From: Moniliella sp. 'wahieum'
Lineage: Eukaryota > Basidiomycota > Moniliellomycetes > Moniliellales > Moniliellaceae
Reading direction: 5' to 3'
Assembly (NCBI GenBank): GCA_003971905.1
Contig: RSEE01000057.1
Span: forward strand, 248,001-312,000
DNA length: 64,000 nucleotides
Shown here piece by piece: positions 56,260-64,000 of this stretch. A program made the position numbers and the translations under genes. The first letter of the stretch is position 1; each line of letters begins with the position of its first letter. The notes beneath the pieces are model-generated. The model saw nothing but the letters and a program-made list of their open reading frames with translations. It had not been told where the DNA came from and made no database searches.

Positions 56260-58183
56260 ATGCCTGCCATCGCCAGTGAGGGCGTCGCCTTCCACAAGCC
56301 TGCCGACATGAGTGTCCGGCAGTCCATGCCTGCCATCCTTATTGGCATAGCTGCTGCCATGGGCGGCCTGCTGTATGGCTACGACACTGGCACCATTTCG
56401 GGTACGTGTGTTCCCTCTGGAGTCATGTGCTTGCATATATATATGTCAACGTGATCAATGGCCTCGCCTATCTCTGATTGTTCTCGGACGATGAGTCTCT
56501 GACCAAAAAAGTTTGCTGTTCATATGCACAGGTCTTCTGGACCAAGCCAGCTTCAAGAGAAACTTTGGCAACTTGGAACTTTATGACTCCGGAAGCGACG
56601 GCCCCGTATACGACCCTCATTGGGGTCTGTCTACCTCCACTACCTCGATGGTCACCTCGCTCCTCTCTGTGGGGACCTTTATCGGTGCCCTGGTTGGCGC
56701 CCCTTTCGGTGATTACCTGGGCCGAAAAAATGCGGTTCACATTGCCAACCTCATCTTTGTGTTGGGTGTAGCCCTCCAAACTGGCGCGCCGCACCTTGGC
56801 ATGTTTGTCGGAGGACGCGTCGTTGCTGGCTTGGGTGTGGGCATTATCTCTACCGTTATCCCGACATACCAGTCCGAAACAGCACCGCGCTGGATCCGTG
56901 GCGCAATCGTCGGGGCCTATCAGTGGGCGATCACCATCGGTCTCTTGCTCGCGTCCGGCGTCAACCTGGGCAGCCATCAGTACTCGGATAGCACTACGGC
57001 TCAGTACCGTGTTCCGATTGGTGTTCAATTTGCTTGGGCTATTGCACTCTCTGTGGGCCTTTTGTTCATGCCCGAGTCGCCACGTTGGCTCATCCGCAGC
57101 GGCCGGGACACTCAGGCACGCCAAGCGCTCGGACGACTGTATTCCTTCGCTCCTGACAGCGAAGCCGTCGACCTTGAATATAAAGAAATCAAATCAAACC
57201 TGGAGGAGGAGCTACACCAGGTATCGCCAGGTATTCACGGTTACATCGACTGTTTCCGTATGGGTAACAAAAAGTACCTGCTGCGCACATTGACCGGGGT
57301 TTTCATCCAATGTGAGTACCAATGTCGAGACTACAGATCTGGCGATTTTGCCGATTGTTTTCATGGCCACACAGTTACTGACCTGGACTTTTCCTTACTG
57401 GTGTCTTCGTTCCTTTGTTCAGTCTGGCAACAGTTTACTGGCATCAACTACATTATGTATTATGGAACCGTATTTGGAGCCCAGGCAATCCCCTCTTTGG
57501 ACCCCTTCGTCTTTGCGTTGATTCCTGCCATCGTCAATGTGGTCACCACGATTCCCGGGTTGTTGTTGGTCGACAAGGTAGGTCGGCGTCGTATGCTAAT
57601 TGCCGGAGCGGCTTGGATGGCGCTGTGTCACTTGATTGTGGCCGTCGTATCCATCACGACGCCGGAGAGCAACATACCTTCGCGCAACGCTATGGTTGCC
57701 TTCGTCTGTCTCTTCGTCGCTGGCTTTGCGCCCACGTGGGGCCCGATCGCCTGGGTTGTTTGTGGCGAAATCTTCCCCTTGGCCATTCGTGCCAAGGGGA
57801 TGAGCTTGTGCTCGGCATCAAATTGGGCGATCAATGTCGCCCTCGGTTCCTCCACTCCTTACATTGTTGAGCGCATCGGGACTAAGGTGTTCTTTGTCTG
57901 GATGTCGACCACCCTATGTGGCTTGGTGTTCGTCTATTTCTTTGTGTATGAGACTGCGGGCCTGTCGCTCGAGGAGGTGGACGTGATGTACGGGCAAACG
58001 ACCACACTCAAGTCGGCCGCATTCAACAAAGAGATGCGTGCACGCCGTGGCCAGGCCCCCGAAAGTGACGTGGACGGGCTGGGCGAGTCTGCCCGGTGGC
58101 ATAACACGCCCTCGGAAGAGGGCGCCGACTTGGCCGAAAAGAAAATTGAGGGCACTCAATTTGGCACACTCGACTCGGCTTGA
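56260..58183 (+). CDS. Sugar transporter, major facilitator superfamily (hexose family)
   Basis: Three exons, 56260-56401, 56532-57311 and 57423-58183, joined by GT-AG introns of 130 and 111 nt; they give an uninterrupted 560-residue protein. Twelve membrane helices are expected. Family signatures: GGLLYGYDTGTISG (helix 1), GDYLGRKNA and GRVVAGLGVGIISTVIPTYQ. PESPRWLIRSGRD, QQFTGINYIMYYGTVF (sugar-binding helix 7, QQxxGxNxxxYY), VDKVGRRR, GPIAWVVCGEIFPLAIRAKG and VYETAGLSLEEVD follow. It sits in the plasma membrane and imports hexoses by proton symport or facilitation; which sugar cannot be read from sequence. One of the few long genes here with no frame defects. Confidence 0.96.
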
Positions 58184-59011
58184 CCACTCACACTTTAAGT
58201 TCTCGCACCAAGGCGTGCGTGCCGCATTGTTACCGGTTTCCCAGGTTTCCCTTGTCTCTTCGAGCTTCACGCCTGCACCCTCCTCTGCCTCTCCCTATAC
58301 ATATGCGCAAAAAGCGCTTTCCATCCTGATAATAGGTCGTGTTCTCTGTGTCCGCGCCACTGTCATATATGGGTGTGGGTTTGCATGCTTCACTGCCTCT
58401 TCGATGCTGCTCCATGCTCCCCCGTTGCTGTTCCTTCTTTGACGGGCTCCCAACCAGGCAGGGGTCACCGGTCATCGTCCCCCCTCTTTTCCTTATGGTG
58501 GCACTGTTTAAGACCTAAGAAGTAAGTATAAGTCTGACCACACAGCAGCATGCCATAGCAGTGTGCGATCAACCACGGAATTGTGCACGGTAGTAGGAGG
58601 ACAGATTGGCTTGGTCCACGCGTAGTACAGACTTGGGGTGGACGGAGACAAACCGGCTCCGGTCACCGGCTGGCCTCCGGGTGCCGGTTGGGGAAACCGG
58701 TTGCGCCGGAGCAGACGTGGCCAAAATGAAATTGGAATCGGCCATCTTCGGGCCATCGCCTCGCTCCGGCCCGGGTCCCGGAGAAGGCTGGGCGGCCCAG
58801 CACGGGGGCTGTGTGCTGCACCCGGGCCACGGCGGAAGCCACGGCGGGCGGATGGGCGCGCAGCGTGAGTACGACGCCAGCACAGTGGGATCGATCAAGC
58901 TGAAGCTTCATTTGAAGCTTGAACCTGGCAGCTCCCTTGCCGGCCGCCCGACGCTGGAAGCCAAGGCCAATCGCACGCTCCCTTCCTTTCCCACCACCAC
59001 CTGCCTCCGCC
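58184..59011. other. Intergenic spacer, promoter of ETF alpha gene
   Basis: GC-rich near 58650-58870. Contains inverted GAAGCTTCATTTGAAGCTTG near 58902-58921. No additional gene supported. Confidence 0.5.
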
Positions 59012-60140
59012 ATGTTCGCTCGCGCTGCTCTCTCTGCCCGTGCTGCCCTTCGTGCCCCCACCCTCTCACCCGCGCGTGGCTTCGCCTCCTCCGCCCCCGC
59101 CCTGGACACCCTCCTCTTCGTCGAGCACCGTGCTGGCGCGATCAACCGTGCCTCCCTCTCAGCAGTCACCGCTGCTCAGAAGCTCGGCGGCGAGGTGCAC
59201 GGCATCGTCGTCGGTTCCCCAGCGGAGGCGGAGAAGGTGGCCAATGAGGCGGCCAAGTAAGTATCTCGGCAATGTCTACCCCCCCTCCATCCCCTCCGTA
59301 TCTCTAACTCTGACCTTCATGTCTCCCTCCTCCCGCGTGCTTTAGGGTGACCGGTCTCTCCAAGGTCCTTTACGTCGGCGATGACAAGCTTGCCCACCAG
59401 CTCGCTGAGCCTCTGGCCCCCGTGCTGCAGGATGTCGCGAACAAGGGTGGCTACACCCACCTCCTTGCCGGCCACAGTGCAGTGGGTCGGGACGTGATCC
59501 CTCGCGTGGCTGCGCTGCTCGACAGTGCCCAAGTGTCCGACATTCTCTCGATCGAATCCGATGACACCTTTGTCCGTCCATCTACGCCGGTAACGCTCTC
59601 GAAACGGTCAAGTCGAGCGACAAGATCAAGGTGGTGACTGTGCGCGGCACCGCGTTTGACGCTGCGTCCCTTGAGGGGGGCTCGGCTTCGGTGGAGAAGA
59701 CCTCGGCCCCGGTCGGCGAGGAGCTGACGAAGTTTGTGGAGGAGTCGTTGGCTAAGTCGGAGCGTCCGGAGCTCGACTCGGCTTCGCGCGTTGTCTCGGG
59801 CGGTCGTGCGCTCAAGTCGGCCGAGTCGTTCAAGGAGTACATGGAGCCGTTGGCGGACGCTCTGGGTGCCGCCGTTGGTGCGTCGCGTGCGGCGGTGGAC
59901 TCGGGCTTTGCCGACAACGCGCTGCAGGTCGGCCAGACGGGCAAGATTGTGGCACCTGAGTTGTACGTTGCGGTGGGTATCTCGGGTGCCATCCAGCACT
60001 TGGCAGGCATGAAGGATTCGAAGACGATTGTTGCCATCAACAAGGACCCCGATGCGCCCATCTTCCAGATCGCCGACGTGGGCCTCGTTGCCGACTTGTA
60101 CGATGCTGTGCCTGAGCTGACCAAGAAGCTCACTGCCTGA
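59012..60140 (+). CDS. ETFA: Electron transfer flavoprotein alpha subunit, mitochondrial
   Basis: Pairs with ETF beta to carry electrons from acyl-CoA dehydrogenases to ETF-ubiquinone oxidoreductase. ATG at 59012 gives a basic, Ala-rich mitochondrial presequence ([20 protein letters not shown]). An 89-nt intron at 59257-59345 joins NEAAK to VTGLSKVLY. The C-terminal FAD-binding domain is clear: [80 protein letters not shown] and [20 protein letters not shown]. Normal total of about 345 residues. A single missing base at about 59580 (VRP to [11 protein letters not shown]) breaks the frame. An internal start after the break is not plausible because the N-terminal half is also conserved. Confidence 0.94.
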
Positions 60141-60780
60141 GTGCGTGCGAGAACAAGAAGAGCACGTAGGAATCCCATGAGAATTGCTTCATACATTCAG
60201 TTCTGGCTACAGGATAGGGGAAGGAGTCCAGCGCATAAACAAGAAAGGCGCCTTGGCTATGTGTATCGGTAGTTATGCATCGTCACGCGTCATATCTGAT
60301 GGGCCGAGCATGCTTTGGTGTGCGATCCGGCCCGCCTGGAAGAGCACATCAATGAGGGCCAGGGTTAACAGCAACAATCAGTGGAACTGGTGAACAGGCA
60401 TTGGCGGAGATGCGGTGGTCACAGCCCGTGCACGACCAACCCCGTCCCCCCACCACCATGGGTCCGGCGCATGACGAACGTGGCTCAACTATGTGCGAGT
60501 TTTGCAGGGAGAAGTAGGATGCGCGCTGGCCATTGCTGCTGCTCGGCGGCGGGGAGGCTTGGCGTGATGCAAGATGGCAGGCGGAATGCAGCGGGGCGGA
60601 ATTGGTCCGGGCCCGAGCGCGTGCAATATGCACCCAACCAAGTGGACACGTCAAGCCATCAGGCCCAGGGGTTGGGAAGAAAGGAGCCAGCCGACGATCA
60701 ATCAGCGCCCCGCCCCGCCGTTGGGTCTCTTCTTCCTCCACTCGGCACCAACCACGACTTGCTCTCTGGCCTTGACCACC
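60141..60780. other. Intergenic spacer, promoter of PHS1
   Basis: 3' region of ETF alpha followed by the upstream region of PHS1. No gene or repeat supported. Confidence 0.5.
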
Positions 60781-61744
60781 ATGTCAGCTCCTGCTCCTGC
60801 CGTCGTGCCTCCCGCCGGTCCCGTTCCTGGACAGAAGAAAGCGCGCAAGCCCACCCATCCCATCGTTCGCTGGTACTTGTTCGCATACAACACGCTTTGC
60901 TTCTTCCTCTGGGGCGTCACCTTCGCCACTCTCTTCAAGTTCCTGCTTATGGGCCCCCAGAGGGCTGTTCCCAGCACAGTGCACTCGTATGTTACCCAAT
61001 GGGTCATGCAGATCACTAAGGCTGAGCCCAAGAACCTCGTCCCGTTCGAATGGGACGGCACCTCCAACCCCCAGCTGGCTGTGCTGCTCTGGCACATGCG
61101 CAACATTCACGGCTACATGGGTGACTTTGTTGCCGCGACGCAGACCCTTGCCGTTCTCGAGATTGTTCATGCTATCTTGGGCTTTGTTCGGTCGCCGGTG
61201 CCGACCACGATTGTGCAAGTTGGTTCGCGCCTGTGGTCGGTGTGGGGGTTGCGTACTTGTTCCCCTCGGCGGCCACGTCGCCCTTCTATTCGACTATGAT
61301 TTTTGCTTGGTCGGTCACCGAGACGATCCGCTACGCCTTCTATGCAGAGCAGCTCTTGGTAGAAGGCTCTGCAAACAGCGAGCCGTCGTGGCAGCTACTG
61401 TGGGCACGGTATACCACTTTCTACCCCCTCTACCCCCTTGGCGCCGGCTCTGAGGCCGCTTGCATGATCTACACGCTGCCGTGGTTTAACCCAGCGGCTA
61501 GTTGGGATGTGCGGGCGTACGCTTACCTCGGCCTGGCCATCATCTGGCTTCCTGGTGAGTACCTTAACCCCTCTTCTGAGCCCCAACACTGACCTCTTAC
61601 ATCATTAACCTAGGTCTGGCTGTGATGTACAGCCATATGCTCAAGCAGCGTAGCAAGGTATTGGGCAAGGGAATGTGGGGTGACAAACTGGTCGCACGCC
61701 TCAAGGAGATTGAAGCCGCCCAGGTTGAGAAGAAGGATTCGTGA
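60781..61744 (+). CDS. PHS1: 3-hydroxyacyl-CoA dehydratase (very-long-chain fatty acid elongation)
   Basis: Third step of ER fatty-acid elongation, removing water from 3-hydroxyacyl-CoA. ATG at 60781. Six-helix PTPLA/HACD pattern: HPIVRWYLFAYNTLCFFLWG, TQTLAVLEIVHAILGFVRSP, FAWSVTETIRYAFYAEQLL and the catalytic region YTTFYPLYPLGAGSEAACMI, where Tyr (YPLYPLG) and Glu (GSE) align with the family's catalytic pair. A 59-nt intron at 61555-61613 joins IIWLPG to LAVMYSHMLKQRSK. It ends in a Lys-rich tail (EIEAAQVEKKDS), compatible with ER retention. One missing G near 61240, in a G run, shifts the frame between SVWG and VAYLFP. About 300 residues. Confidence 0.93.
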
Positions 61745-61852
61745 TGTGGCTCTTACGGTGCGGATGGAGTACGAGACACTTGATTAATTCTTGATTCCAT
61801 TGTCCCACAATTGAATAAACAGATGAAAGAGTAGTAAGTGGTGCACGCCGCC

Positions 61853-64000
61853 CTACATGATAATGATCTTGACAGCTGCCCCGTGTGGGGTCGCGGTATG
61901 ACCGACTTGGGGCTCATTTTGATGAGGTATGTTGAATGAAGTGGGGCCAGGGGTGGTAAAGGATGAGCTGGGAGGGACGGCCCCCTCTTCGAAGGCTGTA
62001 CCATGGCGGGCCCCAGTAATGGTAGATTCGGCGATGGACGACGCATGGTTGATCGACTCGATCCAGCCTGCCACATCAATCCAGGACGCAGCAAACTGGG
62101 TACAGATCGCATCATCCGTGTGGGCACCATCGAAAAATGTTAGCAAGTCAGGAGGGACCGGGCGGGACCATGCCCGGGGCCCTGCCCCCATTGAGGCGGG
62201 CCCAACGGGGTAGAGCTTGGTATACTGGGAATATGAGAAAATGAACTGGTGCTTTTGTTGCCCTTTCTGCTGTCCAATCCACCACTCCCTAAGAACGAGG
62301 AGGATTGGAAACCTAGGGGGCCTGGGGGGGGTGTGCTGGAACCAACACTGGGGCGCGAGCCTGCTTCATAGCCTGCGCGGCCAGAATGCTCCCGCTCCAC
62401 ATCTCCTCCATCATGTTCCCCGGGCCCATCATGCACATCATGAGCCACGGGAGAATCAATGTCAAACGAACCGTCCCGTCCACTTTCCGCCTGTGGCAAT
62501 TCTGGGGTCGGTCCAGAAGATTGGAGGGCCAGCAAGGCTGCATCAGCAACTGTGTTGGCCATAGGGCGCCGACGGTGAGATCGTGCAAGGTGGCGACGGC
62601 TTTCTTCACGGCCAGATTGGACAGTAGTGGGGCTGACAGGGGATCCCGAAGCCCAACTTTCTTCACGGATCAGTTGGAGATCCCGCTCTCCAGGCCGCAG
62701 ACGACGGGAACGACCCCTGTCAGTGGGTGCCAACGGAACAACTGGAATGCCCCCACTCTCAGCAGAGTTCCACCACGGCTGAGGGTGAGAAGGTGCTCCA
62801 GAAATGGACGAAATAGCCTTGCAACTAGCTTCGTTACCGTCAGTGTCACACCCGCCCCATTTTCCCTGGGCTCTCAGTTGCGGGGGTTTGCAGATGGGTC
62901 CTTGCTCTCGGGCGGCAAGGTCCATTTTTTGAAGGTGAGGAGATGTGAGAACGGGGATGCGGTGCATGCGACGGAGCAAGCCTTTAAGAGCCCCAAACGA
63001 GACAAACCGCCGTGGGTCAATCCCCAACTCGTCGGCGTTTGTCTCTGCACACCATTCCCCCACCGTTTTGGTTGGGGTGAACGCAGCAAATAGTTGAAGC
63101 AGCTTGGCATGCCCCACTATAGGGAACCGAGGGCGTGTAACGTACTGGCCACACTCGGTAAACAAGGCCGTATTACCTCCCTCTCGGGCCAGGAGTGGAC
63201 GAATAGTGTAGACGTTGGAGTACTGGAACATGTCGTTCATGGTAATACAGCCATAAATAAAAGGTGCTCCATGCACTGTCGCGTGAGATCCAAATCGGCG
63301 TCAGCTAACTGTGCGATACGACGCACATGGCGGACCCCGTCGATGAAGGGCACAACCTGGTCAAATGGCAAAGCATATCAGTTCTGCAACTAGTGTGTAC
63401 CTAGGTACAATAACGTGGGAAGGGAAAGCAAACGTACCTTGGTCATGGTGAGGTCCCAATCTCCGGTGATGCGTTCGGTTAAGTTGAGCAGGGCAACTGG
63501 CACATCCCAATCGTGAGCCTCGGGGGGGTTGGGGTACGTGGGGAAAAGTTTGACATTGATAGCATCTTGCACGGTCCGACCGAGCCCATGAGGAGGCTCG
63601 CGACGCTTGGGGAGCAGCCCCTGAGATACAGGCGAAAATAAAGTGGGGCCAGGAAGACTGGGATCTTGATCTAGGCCTTCTTTGGTCATGGGACCTGCAG
63701 CTGCTTGGGACAAATTGGACAGGTATTGCTGTAGCCGTTTCCCCTCGTCTGAGTCTCCAAGCGATTGAAGTACTTTGGCTTCCAGCTCATCCTCGACCTT
63801 GTTTGCCCTATCCCAGTCAGGGGAGAAGAACTTTCTTTTCTGGCGAGGCGGAGAGAGGTGGTTTCGGCGCATAATGCTCTCGGCCACTTGAGGGGAATTG
63901 ACTGCAAGCCTAGGGGTGGTGGGATCGGAATGACGAAAGTTGGTATGCGGCTCAATGGGTAAAGAGATAAAGGACTCGCAATACGAGTTGAGATCTTCGT
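61853..64000 (-). CDS. NPR2: Nitrogen permease regulator 2 (SEACIT/GATOR1 subunit), partial
   Basis: With Npr3 and Iml1 it represses TORC1 when amino acids are scarce. The gene enters from the right edge; its N-terminus is outside. Landmarks: EDLNSYCESFISLPIEPH at the edge, PEAHDWDVPVALLNLTERIT, WDLTMTKV then, across an 81-nt intron at 63357-63437, VPFIDGVRHVRRIAQLADAD. MNDMFQYSNVYTIRPLLARE, LLQLFAAFTPTKTVGEWCAE and RRFVSFGALKGLLRRMHRIP follow. A Ser/Pro/Gly-rich insert (about 62900-62200) precedes the conserved end FFDGAHTDDAICTQFAASWI-DVAGWI. The protein continues in frame to 61853, about 80 residues beyond the domain. Frame changes near 63270 and 62150. Confidence 0.9.

Overview
This is a window of fungal nuclear DNA, most likely from a basidiomycete. 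The evidence is short GT-AG introns (about 39-130 nt), a tRNA-Glu with an intron after position 37, and typical fungal housekeeping genes: a Kre6/Skn1-type glucan-assembly protein, a tricalbin, a Npr2 subunit, Kin28 and Phs1. A seven-helix membrane protein at 2131-3448 resembles a family that is common in Agaricomycotina. I cannot name the genus.

Layout: 1-94 end of an unknown gene (+); 278-1384 phosphatidylserine synthase CHO1 (-); 2131-3448 multi-helix membrane protein (-); 3962-11616 a giant repeat protein (-); 12674-12762 tRNA-Glu (-); 12984-15932 acidic coiled-coil protein (+); 16034-17261 KIN28 (-); 17523-19264 secreted alpha-galactosidase with a lectin tail (-); 19567-21130 unknown, Gag-like (-); 22802-24147 IME2/RCK-type kinase (-); 25.2-27.4 kb two decayed copies of a repeat element; 28011-29020 small membrane protein (+); 30214-31860 GPI-type aspartic protease (+); 32198-33090 RPL5 (-), divergent from 33395-34003 RPL15 (+); 35643-37219 UGP1 (+); 37.2-41.1 kb gene-poor; 41180-43225 KRE6-like (+), convergent with 43681-45012 triple-KH protein (-); 47307-51201 tricalbin (-); 51.2-56.2 kb gene-poor; 56260-58183 hexose transporter (+); 59012-60140 ETF alpha (+); 60781-61744 PHS1 (+); 61853 to the right edge NPR2 (-). 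There is no operon logic. Most genes are housekeeping; loose themes are lipid metabolism and membrane contact sites (CHO1, PHS1, tricalbin) and cell-wall or sugar metabolism (UGP1, KRE6, transporter, alpha-galactosidase).

Many clearly orthologous genes are interrupted by single-base indels, mostly missing bases and often in homopolymers, while the encoded residues stay conserved. This looks like uncorrected long-read assembly error rather than gene death. CDS spans below are therefore gene-level calls that bridge frame changes. RPL15 and the hexose transporter are intact.

The best candidate for something undescribed is the 7.6 kb gene at 3962-11616. I count about eleven degenerate copies of a unit of roughly 75-100 residues that resembles the dynein-light-chain (DLC) fold. 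Many copies follow a hydrophobic Gly/Ala-rich segment, and the copies are separated by long Thr/Glu/Val/Gln-rich linkers. Second-tier signals are a dispersed repeat family with a 20-bp conserved core at four places, a Gag-like gene, a 13-bp TTAGGG-type box shared by the RPL5/RPL15 and CHO1 upstream regions, and spacers full of a few recurring palindromic words.
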